Below, piece after piece: positions 25,101 to 37,538 of a stretch of DNA of 64,000 nt (the first letter of the stretch is position 1; the number at the start of each line of letters is the position of its first letter). A program made the position numbers and the translations under genes. The DNA lies in NCBI GenBank assembly GCA_007258455.2, contig VDFB02252616.1:126038743-126102742 (forward strand), read 5' to 3'. The notes beneath the pieces were generated by a model. It searched no databases, had not been told where the DNA came from, and saw nothing but the letters and a program-made list of their open reading frames with translations. The stretch comes from Sequoia sempervirens (Eukaryota; Streptophyta; Pinopsida; Cupressales; Cupressaceae).

Positions 25101-25135
25101 TTATTATTTGAACCAATGTGTAAACACATCACTTC
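22129..25135 (+). other. 3' untranslated spacer of the gypsy element
   Basis: About 3 kb between the integrase stop and the polypurine tract, with no coding sequence. It holds a TIR element (23326-24109), an (ATC)n/(CAT)n-rich tract around 24210-24240, and three diverged tandem units of about 50-55 bp around atcaatctatcattgatcctcacctat (24670-24800). Open frames at 24173-24595 are translations of this low-complexity DNA. Confidence 0.7.
23326..24109. mobile_element. Non-autonomous TIR element, about 780 bp (copy a)
   Basis: The ends ggtatgtgcaggatcat (left) and atgatcctgcacatacc (right) are perfect inverted repeats of 17 bp, followed by a partial match (ggtgc / gcacg). No coding sequence lies inside. 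A diverged copy in the opposite orientation is at about 43414-44230; both contain the block ttggtgaaaatttgaaatttcaat in opposite senses. The TTA/TAA-like flanks are not clear enough to assign a superfamily. Confidence 0.7.
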
Positions 25136-25149
25136 AAAGAGGGGAAAAA
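25136..25149 (+). other. Polypurine tract of the gypsy element
   Basis: The purine run aaagaggggaaaaa lies immediately before the 3' LTR start tgtatacacc. This is the expected plus-strand primer site for an LTR retrotransposon and confirms the LTR boundary and strand. Confidence 0.85.
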
Positions 25150-26216
25150 TGTATACACCAAAAAATAGTTTGGATAAATCTTATTAATTAAATACATTTA
25201 TTTGATTAATTAATCTTTCATTCATCTACTATTAAATAAATAGAAATATTTATTTATATAGTTCATTATTCTAATTCTTCTATTTTCATCACATTCTTCT
25301 AATTCTTTCATTTTAATTAAATAAACAATTTCACATAGTTGTTTTATTTAATTATCTAATTATTCCATCTTAATTAAACAAACAAATCACATAGTTTTAT
25401 TTAATTATCATTTTCCTTTTATTAAATAAACAATTTCAAATATTTTTTTTTATTTAATAATTTTCATTCCTCCAAAATTAAATAATAAACAATTTCACAT
25501 TGTTAATTTATTTAATATTCCAATTTTCCTCCAAAATTGAATAAATCAATTGAGCACATGTCTACAACTTATTCTCAACCAAAATTGAAACTTTCAATTT
25601 TGATTTAATTTTGCTTTATCCTTCCAAACCAATTTTGGAACTTTCTTGAGAGACTTGGCTCTTTTCTTCCTCTTTTTCTTCTAGGTCATTTGGAATAATT
25701 CTTTATCCTTTCCATCTTCTTCTCCAACAAATTCATTCTTCACCGTCGATTTATCTAGATTGAATCTCAACCCTTACTTGCTGCATCACAATTGCCTTTT
25801 TGAAATCTATAAATACAACCTTTTGCTATAGGAAAAGGATCCCACTTTTATGCAAACTTACTCTGCAAAAATTAGCATTCAAGCATCTGAGCAATTAAGC
25901 AATTTAGAAGCATTTTAAGAATCATTTAATTTAGCAATCATGGCATTTGTAGTTGCATATCATTTCATTTAGCTTTCATTATCAACAATCAATAGCATAG
26001 CTTTCACATCATTTAACTTTCAATATCATATCATTTCATCATTAGATCATTATCATTATCATATAGATTATAATTCTCACTCACTAGGTTGTCACTTTGA
26101 TATTCATAGTGCACACAATTTGAGAGCCACTTTGATCTATCAAATCCTTGGAGTTAGAGAGCAATGGAACGAATTTAGAGATTTGATTATGCTTTCAATT
26201 AGATTGATTTTCATTT
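25150..26216 (+). repeat. 3' LTR of the gypsy element, left part
   Basis: Aligns to 15474-16540 with scattered substitutions and small indels, including the hairpin array. It stops at cattt (26212-26216), the target duplication of the nested element, and resumes at 31769. Confidence 0.92.
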
Positions 26217-29200
26217 TGTAATACCCCTCCATGTCAGTTGTTTTGGACTTGTGTGTGAATCTCTATGTGTGCTTCATTGATCACTGTGTTATTTGATTAT
26301 GTGGAAAATATAATATGTTAAGTAATCATGTTTAAATAATTAATTAAATCATAAGTGATTTTCAAAGTTATTTAAAATATGTTTAGAAATTAAAATAATA
26401 ATCAATTAAATTAAATCAAATGATTTAGAACAAATGATCAAATCAAACTCATTCGTTAAAAGTAAAAGTGATATTATTAGATAAATTGATTTAAATTGTT
26501 GAAGTTAATAATAATTATGAACAAAATAATCTTGAAAAGATAATTATTATAATAAGAAATATGGATAAGGAGATAGGAAGCTGAAGCGTTTTAAAGTAAG
26601 AAATGAAACTTCACCTATAGAGCATTTGGAAGTTGAAGAGAACTGAAGAATATGAAGAATAAATAAATAAATGTTGTAGTAGTGAAAATGGTTGATTTTA
26701 ATTATTTTTATGTGGAAGTAATTAATTAATAATGTATTGTGAAGATAATGAATATATATATTCAAATAAAAGTTCAATTTTGTGGATTTAAATTTATTTA
26801 AGTTTTAATCAAATGCATGAAAAAAAAAAGAAGGAAAATGAAATGTAAATGCATGAAAAAGGCAAAAAGGAATTAGAGGATTAATAATTATTTTGAGTTA
26901 TTTCTTGAGGTGTGACTTTTGGTATTCACTGGAAAAGGAAATGGAAGAGACTTTGTGTGAGTTTATTTAGAGGATTTTTGTTGGTAAGGGGACGCTCTTT
27001 TTCGAACAGATTTTGGAAATTTGGCAGTCATTTTTCTGATATAGTATTGCATTCTTTCTATGGTTATTCTGGAGAAATTATTGAGGAATAAGATTTAAGG
27101 GAGGATCTTGGAACTACGGCTGAAAACAATCGTTAGTGGAGGATTGGATCGACAAGAAGGATAGAGCTTCTACAGATCTTCTTCAATCACAGGACGCCAG
27201 GTTCTTTTCTTATTTATTTGCGGTAGCATCAAATAAAATAGCAATTGATAGGAATTGTTTTCGTTGTGTATGAAATTTTTCATTTGGGGTCGGAATTCAA
27301 ATGGTTGTGAAAAGAAAATCTATTGAGTTAGTCAATGAAAATTTAACCAGGGATTGGGATTGTGATTTGTTAAAATGGAATTTAGTTGGGTTATGGACCG
27401 TCAAATTATTAAATTGAAATTTCTTGGGAGTTCGGGACTATTGTTTATTTGAATGAAATTAATTATTGGTTTTGTACTGTTGCTTATTAAAAAGGGGTTC
27501 GCAGAAATGAACAGTAGATTTGTTGTTTCATTCTCTTTTATATGCATATTTGTTTAAAGGAAATTTCCTTTCAATAAATGTCCGGGTTGTGATATTCTGG
27601 TTCATACATATACTTATAAAACATTCCTGTTTATTTCAATCATGCACAATGAAATGTACAGTATATCTATATATTTTCTGTTTGTTGAATTGTACAAATT
27701 CCTATGTGTATATATGTATATCTATATACATATATATATAATTGATATATACATATTTGATATATATATATATACATATATAAATATATATTTATATCCA
27801 CATATATTTATGCATATAAAAAATTTTGAATAAAAATTTTAATTGTCAAATTGCTCTGTCGGCACTGTGTATGATATTTAATTTTGGGTTATATATATTA
27901 TATTGGGGGCTGTGTGGTGGTCCGGCCTCGGCCGTACCCACCACACCGCCAGTCGGTACCGTGACAGTCTGCGGACTGTCCATGGCAGTCTGAGCCCCAC
28001 GGTCGGGCGTAGTCTCCCGTGTCTGAATGTTGGGATTAAATTTTCCCATTTAAATTTAATGTATTAAATTTCGTTTAAAACGTGAATGCTATATTTTAAT
28101 TGCGGTGCGGATTTTTATTTTATAAATAAATATATATATATATATATGTATATATGTATATATATATGTATATATGTATATATATATATGTATATATATA
28201 TTTATATCTATATATATGTATATATATATTTATATATATATATAGATAGATATATATTTATATTTGTGGATATTTATATATATATATTTATTAAATTATT
28301 TATTCTGATTTCTCTTATTTAACCATTGCTGTATTATTTAACTAATTTCACTGTTATTTAGAAATAAAATATATATATTGTTTCCTTTCTGATTTATTTA
28401 TATATTCTGTTAAATTAACTGTTATAAAAAGAAAAAATATATGTATATAGATTCTATTTCTTTTCTGATTAAAATAAAGCAGAATCTGTTATAATGAAAA
28501 TAATAGTAAAATAGAAAGAAATATGTTCTTATTGATTTGTTAAATTACAACTTTGAGAAGATAAGAGGATATTGTTAGCAGAAAAATAAACTTACAGCAT
28601 TGATTTATTTAGTTCTTGTTTTGAGTGAATATTTTGGAACAGAAAAGAATTCCTATTAATTTGTTAACTTTGTGAAATTTGATAGGATAATATAGTAGAA
28701 GGGCAATTTATGAATATAGGTCAGCATTGATTATTTCATTCTTGTTTTAGTGTGTATATTATAGAAATGAAATTTATTTTGGAATTAAATAAGTTATCTT
28801 TTTATGAAATTAAGTCTTGTAGACTTGATGGATTCTTAGAAAAGATCTTTTCTCTTTTTACATTCTCTCCTCAAAAAGAATTAAAATATATAGATATGTA
28901 GTGGTTTTAAAAGGTATTTAAGTGTGTAAATTTATTTAGATAGATTTAAGATTTTAAGGTGGTAAGTTCTAATATTTCGTTTAAGTATTTAGAGTATTGT
29001 TATTATTATCATTTTAGAGTATAACAAATGGTCTTAAGTGGTTTACGCAATTACTTTAATATTGGAAGCGAGTCTTAAGTTAGTATGATGAAAGGAGAGT
29101 GGGAAATGATGTATTGAACATAAGTAGTTAGGAAATGATAATGAGTTAATTACCCAATTATTAAGTAGTTTTCAATTATGTTGATAAATGAAAAGGGGAA

Positions 29201-31763
29201 ATTTAAATGTATGGGCATAGTTAGAGATTGATTAGGGTATTTTCGAATTGGATATTTTATTGGTGAAATGGAATTTTAATCTTTTGAAAATTGACTTCCT
29301 TTATATTTATTTAATGGTTGGTTGTAAGTTCTCTTTATGATAAGTCTTTTAGAATACTTGTGATGGTTATCATAAATTGTTTTAGTTAATTGAGTAATTT
29401 AGATGGGTAAGTTGTAAAGTTATTTAGTTCTGGTTGTTAATTGATTATTAAATATTGTTCTTGTTTGAATTTTTGGTTGTTGTTTATTATGCGAGTGTTT
29501 GGTGGAGTTGTGAGTGGTTGAGTGTTTAAGGTGTTCTTTAATTTGGTGCCTTGGAAATGTTGATGAGTATAGGATAATTTTAATGGTGTTGTTTCGGTGT
29601 GAATTTCTCTTAAGCTACTCCCGAGTTTTGAAAGGATTTATATTTCTTAAATTTGTGTTGTTAGCTGATTGGAACTCTTACTGTTTTGTCTACCCTTGTT
29701 GATGAGTCCTTGAGTATTTGATTTATGTTTGGGCTTCCAGAGGCGAAGGAAATATTGTTGTCATGTTTGTTGTTTTTGTTAAAGGTCTTTTGTATACCAA
29801 CTATATGGGCATCTTGTGAGGAGGAAATTGAGGTCTCCCGTGGAATGCCTAGTTGGTGGCTTTTGGTCCTATTAAGTGATTTCGTTGAATTAAAGGTTCA
29901 TTTTCTTTTATGTTTTCCTATTGAGGTCACACCATTGTTGATTTATGGATGGGTCTTGATGAATCTTCCCTTTTATGGCTTTTCTGAGTTACTCTCTTAG
30001 TTGAGGAAAATTTTATCCTTGTGTTGGAATTATTGGAGAAAAAACTCTTGTTGATTCACTTTACCCTCATTGTGGGTTTTCATTCTTTTGGCTTTCAAAG
30101 GCTTGAGATGATTGATAATTTATGTTCTCTCTCTTTATGTGCCCTTGATGTGGCAAGTGTTTTGGTTTCATGATTTTAAAAGGGTTGTACAGGAATTGTT
30201 GAGACTTTGATTATGTATTATAGCGAGATGGGTAATTCCTCGCATGCTTCTCAGTTATGATCCAATGTTCTTGTTATGTTGTACAACCCTTGGTTTCTTG
30301 GCTTTGATGTTGTTGGGTCTCTAGGGAGAGTGGCTCCTCGTGGGGGCCGGCGCCCCATTTAAGGGGAAGGGCACAGGATAACCCACGAGTGAGTTAGGAA
30401 TCAAGTGAAAACCTAATAATTAACTTAGGAGGGTTGGGTAGTAATATCATTACAAGATTAATAAAATGGATGCCTCGTCTTCATTAGTGCTTTCGTAGGC
30501 TAATGGAAGGCTGAGAAGGCCGTGGTTGGCAAGGTCGTGACCTCGTCTTCACGAGAGGTCTACGGCTCTGCATGAGTCACCCTATGGACCGGCGCCTCCA
30601 GTTGGGAGGAAGAGCACAGGACAGCCCATGTAGGACTATGCGATGACACTCTCCCCTAGTTGCCCAGGTGTTTTTACTTTATTGTGTTCCTCTGGAAGTG
30701 CGTTATGGGAGTTGTTTTAGATTGTTGTTGATTGGACTTATATTGATTTGTGATTATTGTTTTAATACATCTTTAGTATGTTTTGTGGTCTTATATGATC
30801 TCATTTATATTTGATTTACGATCTTGTATCTTATGATACTGTGATATGATGTCATTGTGTTGTTTAGTTGCAATTTGGGATTGTATTATGTGTATTAATT
30901 CAGTTTAATTTGGAAGTATGTCATGATCATCCTGTGGTTACTTGTTTATTGGTCATTGCTTTGATTTATGTGATGAGATGTATGATTTTAAGTTATTTTA
31001 ATGACTCTTGGTTGTTGTTGATTATGTCATTGTAATCCTTGAGTTTTATGATACTTTTGTATGTTGTTGAGTCTTGTGGTTCCGTGTTTAGATGTTCTTG
31101 GTTGAGGACTCTTCTTGTTAGCTCCTAGCACGGGGGTGGGTCTTCGGACTCACATGGTCGGGTGGAATGTGCTAAGCACCCCATTGGGTCCCCAGTCGAG
31201 GATCGAGAGGTGCGAATTGGTGTGGTTGCAGCGACTCCAGAGTTGTACTTGTCTTGGAGCCAGTTATGATGTTTTGTGTTCATCTCTTCTTCTGTATCAT
31301 GATTCTTGTCGTATGGTTTCCGTTCATGGTTTGGAAACACTTTTGTATCACTGTACTTCTTAAACATTGTACTGTAATGTAATGTTAAACCCGATGTGGT
31401 TATTGGCCATGGTAGTTATTATTCTTTGCGTTGAGTTAATTATGCATATGTTGTATTTGTGTATGCAGATGGTTCCTTATCAATGATTTTCATGTATGTG
31501 TTATAATTGTTAATGTTTATTTTGTTATGGATTATATCTTTAGATTTTATTCTTTATTGTTGTTGTGTGGATCTCAGTCTCGTAATGACTCCTCGTGAAC
31601 CCCAAGGGATGTATGTGCTAGTGAATCTACTTAAATGAAATTCATGTCATGACTTAATGTGTATTACATATATGTTATGTTTACTTTTAAAAAATAAAAA
31701 TAAAATTTTTTGTTGTGATTATTATGTATTTGTCCTTTGGGGTTCACACGGCGGGGCGTTACA
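26217..31763 (+). mobile_element. Long non-coding TG...CA element, copy 2, nested in the gypsy 3' LTR
   Basis: Starts tgtaatacccctcc and ends ggggcgttaca, flanked by perfect 5 bp duplications cattt (26212-26216 and 31764-31768). The interrupted LTR resumes exactly at the duplication, so these boundaries are firm. Length is 5547 bp, with no recognisable coding sequence. Inside are TA-rich microsatellites (27690-27830, 28125-28300) flanking a G+C-rich island (27900-28020). The conserved 3' third (about 29714 onward) contains the GGCGCC motifs and a ggatcgagaggtgc block. It is probably a long solo LTR. Confidence 0.88.
27690..28300. repeat. TA-rich microsatellites around a GC-rich island
   Basis: Tracts of tatata with atgtata/atctata variants at about 27690-27830 and 28125-28300 surround a G+C-rich block at 27900-28020 (for example ggcctcggccgtaccc). 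The block contains short inverted motifs such as gacagtctgcggactgtc. Copy 3 has a comparable AT-flanked GC-rich block at 48260-48530. Open frames in the TA tracts are artefacts. Confidence 0.8.
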
Positions 31764-31768
31764 CATTT

Positions 31769-31835
31769 GAATTCTCTAATAATGTTGCATTGAGAATGGT
31801 GTTGTTTATTCACTCATACTTTTACATCACTTACA
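31769..31835 (+). repeat. 3' LTR of the gypsy element, right part
   Basis: The last 67 bp of the LTR resume with gaattctctaataatgttgc after the nested element and end cttaca, followed by the gtatc target duplication. The matching end of the 5' LTR is at 16541-16625, with a short deletion here. Confidence 0.85.
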
Positions 31836-31840
31836 GTATC

Positions 31841-33687
31841 TACTCCTTCAAAGTCTTTGTCGTTGGTATTACCTTGCACTTCTCCAATTTGGCGAGCTAT
31901 AGCCTGAAAACAAGTTGCACTCCGAACATAAATTTTCGACGAAGGTTTTAGAGTATGCTGCGAAAATTTTTCTATTGAGTTTTCTAGAAGAACATCTACA
32001 ATGAAACAGGTACAAAAATTCATTTATTTTTCAGTTATTTAGTCTGTGCTTTTTTGGTTTTCCTATTGATAATTTTCTTTCTGATTTGTTCTAGAGTGGG
32101 GTTTTGTTTATTAATTTCAGATGTTAATTGGATGTATTAGATGCTAATTAATTTTACTAAATGATTTTGTTATTTATTTTTACTCCCTTTTGGTTTTAAT
32201 AGGATCCAGATTCGAGTTTGTTTTGTGTTTTCTTTTGCATGTAAAATAAATAATATCAAATTTTAGATTAGGGCTTTCTAAAAAAAATTTAGTTTCACTT
32301 TCGTTTTAAATTAAATTAGAAATTGATAGGATTTATTGGAATGATTGCTCGAGATTTTTTTTTAGGATGAATTGTATGTAGTTATTGCAAAAAAACTCAT
32401 TTGATCTTTTTCTCAATAAATTGTTCGTAGTTGTAGAAAATTTTGTTAATTAAAATTTATTTGGGAATTTAAGAGCTGTAAATCATTTTCTTTTAGGAAC
32501 ACTAGATTTATGGTGGATTTATTTTAGTTTAACACCATTTCAAAATGTATTGCTTCTGATCTTAGAGTTTTTTTTTTATTTGGAAGAAAATTGGTTGCAA
32601 AATTAATTTTGAAATGTATTGCTTCTAATCTCAGAGTTTGTTTTTGTTTGGAAGAAAATTGGTTACAAAATTAACCTAGGGTTTTGCTTTGTGACTTATA
32701 TTGAATTTCTATTATTGTGAACTTCATTTTGCTTATAAATTGTTTGAGGATTCCTTTTTGTATATTCCTATCTTCAAATTGATTTGTTAGTAATTTGTTT
32801 TAAATTTTTCTTTCTAATTATTTGACATCTTTAGTAAGATTTGCATCATGGATGGTGTGTTTGCTAGTGATTTAAAGCTTGGGATTGAATGATTGAACAA
32901 TAATACACTATGACATGTCTTCAAAATGTTTGGATCTATTTTTGAAATTTTATTTTCATGGATTTGTTTTGTTTTAGATGTAGTTGGATATTACTTTCTC
33001 ATTGAATTTGGGGTTTCAATAATTTGCTATTAAATTATTCGAACATCAAATATTTTCAGTGAATTATTTTGTTGAAGGAATCCCTGCCTCCGCAACCTAA
33101 TTAAACAAAATGCAATTATTTGTCAAATTTTAGAAATCAACACAATTTTAATGGCTTTTAATGATTTTCTTGGGTTATGGAAATGCACATTTTGGTATTA
33201 TATTAGTTTGAACTCATACATTTAGGGAATTTTTCCTACCTTAATATTAGTTCACAACCAATTTATATGTAACTTTGGGCTTTTCTCTTGAATTAACAAA
33301 AATGTGTAGTCAAATTTATGATGTAGTAGCATAGTTTTTTTTAGCTCTTACTCGTTTTGGTGTGAGGGCTTATTTTGTTGGTTTGAGGATAAATAAATGG
33401 ATCACAGTTAATAGTCTTCGTTTCTAAATTTTGATTTTATGTACGTGTTTCGTGATATGCTTGTGCTCCTCTCTATAGCCACAGGAGTCAAAGTGTTGTT
33501 TGTCTCTTCAATAACCACTAAAAAGGCAAAGCCTCTTGTCTTTATTATTTTTTCATCTTTTGAATTCAAGGAAGAAATGTGTTTTTATTCATTCCTTTAG
33601 TCCTTAGAGAATTTGTTCCCTAGACCAGAGGACCCAAACTTCAGTTTTAGGGGGCAAGGAGGTTTTCTCATTTTTTTGAAAAAAGAA
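31841..33687. other. T-rich unassigned DNA upstream of the WNK relic
   Basis: No gene is recognised. Base composition is strongly T-rich, like an intron or 5' flank of a plus-strand gene. A possible donor-like aacag/gtacaa lies near 32008, and a pyrimidine-rich acceptor-like ttcctttag lies near 33600 just before the kinase relic. These could be remains of a 5' UTR intron of the WNK gene, but that is speculative. A short block, gtattgcttct.atct.agagtt, is directly repeated at about 32548 and 32616. Confidence 0.3.
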
Positions 33688-34318
33688 ATGCCAATAGTAG
33701 AATTCTATGGCAGTGACAAGGATATGGAGCCCTTTGTGGAAATGGACCCAACTAGAAGGTATGGCTGGTATGATGAGGTTCTAGGCCATGGTGGCATGAA
33801 GACAGTATACCGAGCTTTTGATGAGGAAGATAGAATTGAGGTTGCATGGAACAAGGTGTCTCTGAAGTGCCTTGAAGATAGTAAAAATATAATAACTCTT
33901 TATAATGCATGGTTGGATGAGAGGGTTGGACATGTGAATTTTATTACTAAGGTTTGTCTTCTGGGACCCTAAGATGGTACCGACAGAAGCACAAACATGT
34001 TTCTATGAAAGCTATAAAGAATAGGGCATGACAAATTCTTAAGGGTATGCATTATTTACATAGTCAAGAACCTTGCATCATTCACAGGGATTTGAATTGT
34101 AGTAATATTTTTGTGAATGGCAATAGTGGCACTCTGAAGATTGGGGACCTAGGTCTTGTGGGCACCCTTGGAAGTGATCAAGCTACTCATACTGTGACTG
34201 GTACACCTAACTTCATGGCTCCAGAGTTGTATGAAGAGTATTACAATGAACTGGTGGATATCTATTCCTTTTTCATGTGTATGTTGGAGATGATTACCTT
34301 TGAAATTAGCAATGACCC
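33688..34318 (+). pseudogene. WNK-type serine/threonine kinase relic
   Basis: WNK kinases lack the usual strand-3 lysine. From ATG 33688 the frame reads EMDPTRRYGWYDEVLGHGGMKTVYRAFDEEDRIEVAW, the WNK signature start. A deletion of roughly 25 residues (the helix C region) follows, joining to KNIITLYNAWLDE and VNFITKVC, with a stop at 33970. In another frame come [16 protein letters not shown] (catalytic HRD loop), KIGDLGLVG (DLG motif), [13 protein letters not shown] and [17 protein letters not shown], all typical of WNKs. Deletions, a frameshift and stops inactivate it, and there are no visible introns. The sequence switches to PPR-like coding at about 34318. Confidence 0.85.
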
Positions 34319-34675
34319 TAGTAGATATGCATGCAAAAAAGTGGAAGCATTAACAAGGCATGTGAGCTATTTGACAAAATACCTAAAAAATATATCATCT
34401 CATGGATTGCAATGGTTGTAGTATATGTACAAAATGGATTTGTTGAGAAGGCTTTAGAAACTTTCAATCAAATGCAATTGACAAGTGTAAATCCAAATTC
34501 CACAGCCTTCACTAGTATACTCCCATCACAACATCATAGATGGAGGAAATTTTTCAGATATTATAGTTGGAAATGCTTTGGTAGACATGTATGCAAAATG
34601 TGGAAGCATAGAAAAGGCATGTGAACTGTTCGATAAAATGCCTCAAAGATAGGTTATCTCATGGAATGCAATGAT
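34319..34675 (+). pseudogene. PPR protein fragment fused to the WNK relic
   Basis: The frame starting near 34331 reads [17 protein letters not shown] then [20 protein letters not shown] and [16 protein letters not shown], which are consecutive PPR units of the PLS type found in land-plant organellar RNA-processing factors. Further on, in a shifted frame, [20 protein letters not shown] appears around 34580-34640, followed by a stop at 34650 and SWNAMIA. About three repeats remain out of the ten or more usual in the family. No start or ends are recognisable, so it is a fragment. Confidence 0.85.
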
Positions 34676-36839
34676 TGCATTGCTAATACATTTATCCATC
34701 TTTGTGATGTAGACCAAATCCAAAGACATGCCTCTCCACATTACAATGGTTGTGTTACAAATGTGTAGATAATGGATCTGTTGATTATCATGGTTTCCCT
34801 TTATTCAATAGTTTTATTAGACACTAAAAAACTCTACAATTTTGTACTTACAAACTCTTTCAATATAAACATTTTTTTGATTAAAAAGCTTCTCATCACC
34901 TCAATAGCCATGTCAATGGATCAAGTTTATTTCATCATTGATGCTCCCTCTTGTAGCAATACCTTTTCAAAATGTTATACCACTTCAGATTATATTTGGT
35001 TACACTATAGATTTCATAAGGCACATGCAAGTGAACTCATCTCAAGTATATCTCTCTTTACCAATTGACTTCATCTACACCACAAATTGCAAAGAATAGA
35101 TCAAAAATTTCCCTAGATTATTTAGAGACTACAATGGAACATTCTTCCCCTGGGTTCTTTCAAAACATTGATCCCATGCCAACTATGATATCATAAATCA
35201 TAGTGTTGTTTACAGCCACTGTAGGCTCTCTTGTATATTACTCAATTGTCGATGCCTACTCAGCCATTCTAGGTCACATCTACTAATCTAGCTAATTTGT
35301 TCTAGATGCCAATTATTTTGTCTTGCACTTCAGTTGTTAAATCAATCATGAATTAAGAACTTAAGCCCCAACTTTTTCAAGAAATATCTAGTAGTTTACA
35401 TAGCTTGAAATACAATGCTCTGTTTCCTCATAACTAGCTATCAATTGACATCTATTAAGCATTTTATACTTGCTTATACTCAATTTGAATCAGCTAATAA
35501 GTTTATAAATTATATTAAAAACATGGTTTCTATCATTGATCTTTCACTCAGACATGATAATATTTTCCCTCCTCCATTGTTAGATTACCCTGAGAATGAA
35601 AAAATTTGTACTTGGAACGTATCTCTTACAGTTGAGGGTTGATTTTTAGGTTGTTTTTTAAATCATTTTAACATATGTTTGCTAGTAATTTTTATGATTA
35701 ATACAACATTCTTGTTAAATGTAAGGTTTACTATCAAAGGGATGAATTTTGGATAATATTTTTAGTTTGAACATTGCAAACATGGGATTTTAATATTGTA
35801 ATATCTAACTGCAAGCAATATAGCATTTAGCAGCAATAATGATAATTTCTCTCCACACATGAACTTTTTGAAACATTATTATTACCTAATTTCATAATGG
35901 AAGCACAAATTTTTAGTGTGCCAAATTTTGTTCAATAAAATTGTGATAACAACTAAAATATTTTTTTATGAAAGTTGGAATGTCATTCAATGTTCAAATA
36001 AATATAAATATAAATGGTCATATATAATCATCTTATGATATAAATATAGTCATTCAATGGAAAATTATCATTACTGATCATCTTATGATATAAATATAGT
36101 CATATCTGAATAGTAAGACTCATATTCTTAATTGTGAATGCAAATACAATTGAAACATGATTTTGGTTATAGTCCAATATGTATTCCCTTCTATTCAATT
36201 CTCTCCTTTGTTTGTTGTTGTGAGGTGGGATTCTATGTTCATATCTTCTTGTAACTGCAAAGTATTGTCTTCTTGTGAATAGGATGAGGCTCTAATGCTT
36301 AATTATTTCTTGTTTACGATTAATACAACACTCTTTAATAATGAAGTTGTGTTAAATGTAAGGTTTACTACATTTCAAAGGGATGAATTTGGATAATATT
36401 TTAGGTTATTTTGATGGAATAATTGTATGTCTACTAATAATAGTCGAATATGAATGAGACATCTAACTGATCATCTTATGATATAAATATAGTCATATCT
36501 GAGAATAAGTACTTACATTCTTAACTGTGAATGCATATACAACTGAAACATGATGCTAGTTATAGTCTAATTTGTATGGGACAACCAACTTATCATCTTG
36601 CAAAATAATTGAAACATTCAAAAGTTTCCTGTCCACATTCTTGACTGTAAATGTAGATACAACTGAAACATTCTAAAGTATCCTCTCCACATTCTAAATA
36701 GAAGAATATTATTTACCCTACATAGTTAAGTATAAATTAGCATCATTTACTACACAAATGCGTGCAAAATATAAACCATTTTTTTCCTAATTCACCTTCC
36801 ACACCTCTTTGGTGTACCCATTGCACAAGGTGCCATAGC
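34676..36839. other. Unassigned AT-rich DNA with a local direct duplication
   Basis: I recognise no gene; open frames at 34772-35068 and 35415-35642 have no family motif. Two blocks recur: gattaatacaacattcttgttaaatgtaaggtttact (about 35697) and its near copy at about 36320. The block atcatcttatgatataaatatagtcat occurs at about 36028, 36077 and 36471, each of the last two followed by similar ttcttaa.tgtgaatgca text. This suggests a duplicated segment of about 500-600 bp. Confidence 0.55.
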
Positions 36840-36869
36840 TAGTTATCCAATTGTTGTACTAGTCTCTTG

Positions 36870-37130
36870 GTCGCCCTTAAAAATTGACTCTTTTTCAACA
36901 AGTTGTTATTGAGCATTCTCAGTACAAATTATAAAAATATGCTCTACTTTATTGGGGCACTAGACTAGAGGGCCCACAAGAAATTTATTTAATTTGTGTG
37001 TGCACTAACCATAGACTAATTCAACCTTTGCTTTGTGCCACACCATGCTTGGCTTACAAAGTGGTCCTCACATTTTTTTAACTCTTATGAGACAAAATTG
37101 AGACTGTACTAATAATTGTAAGGGAATATG
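36870..37130. repeat. Duplicated TNL flank, copy C, left part
   Basis: Aligns with 5622-5882 of copy A with many substitutions: ttggtcgcccttaaaaattga, gagca..ctcagta..aat.ataaaaa.atgctct and caagaaatttatttaatttgtgtg are the clearest blocks. It stops at the left end of the copia LTR. The right part of this copy is at 41076. Confidence 0.6.
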
Positions 37131-37131
37131 T

Positions 37132-37452
37132 TGTTGGTATGTGGCAACTGATCACCGAAAAAAGAAAAAAAATTGACTTTGTAGAACCCTAATTTTGGAA
37201 GCTTCTAAGAGCTTGTTGTAAGCGGTTTGGATTGGGGTTACAATAGGGCATTATTAGTGAGATTGTAATATGTTTTACACTGGATAATAAAATCATTGGA
37301 TGGTTATGGTTTTGTGGATGTAGCCTAGATTGGGTGAACCACACTAAATTCTATGTGTTGTCTTCTGCTATAATTTTTTGTGTGTTTTATTTCTTTGTTT
37401 TATTGATAAAATTTGCATTTAACTGTTAGATATATGCCTTCTAACCCTAACA
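37132..37452 (+). repeat. 5' LTR of the copia element
   Basis: About 321 bp, starting tgttggtatg and ending ccctaaca, which gives a short TGTT...AACA inverted end. The start could be three bases earlier (tgttgttgg). No second LTR is present for comparison. Confidence 0.75.
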
Positions 37453-37454
37453 AG

Positions 37455-37466
37455 TGGTATCAAAGC
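37455..37466 (+). other. Primer-binding site of the copia element
   Basis: The sequence tggtatcaaagc, two bases after the LTR, matches with one change the TGGTATCAGAGC complementary to the 3' end of initiator tRNA-Met, the usual primer of plant copia elements. Confidence 0.85.
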
Positions 37467-37538
37467 TAGGTTGTTTTCAATTATCATCTACAGGAAAGTT
37501 TCACGGTCGAGTAGGAGTCTCACGGTTAAGTGGGAGCA

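Larger units (their letters stand above)
15474..31835 (+). mobile_element. Ty3/gypsy retrotransposon, Tat-type, with a nested insertion
   Basis: The 5' LTR (15474-16625) starts tgtatacacc and ends gttaca; the 3' LTR starts tgtatacacc at 25150 and ends at 31835. A perfect 5 bp duplication gtatc lies at 15469-15473 and 31836-31840. The polypurine tract precedes the 3' LTR. Domain order is protease, RT, RNase H, a second RNase H and integrase; the second RNase H is known as a Tat-lineage hallmark. No gag capsid is found between the LTR and the protease, and there is no clear primer-binding site. Many in-frame stops make it inactive. Its 3' LTR was later split by another element at 26217-31763. 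Confidence 0.9.

Noticed and set aside
27520..28322. Several Ile/Tyr-rich open frames
   Set aside because: They translate TA-rich microsatellite inside the long non-coding element.
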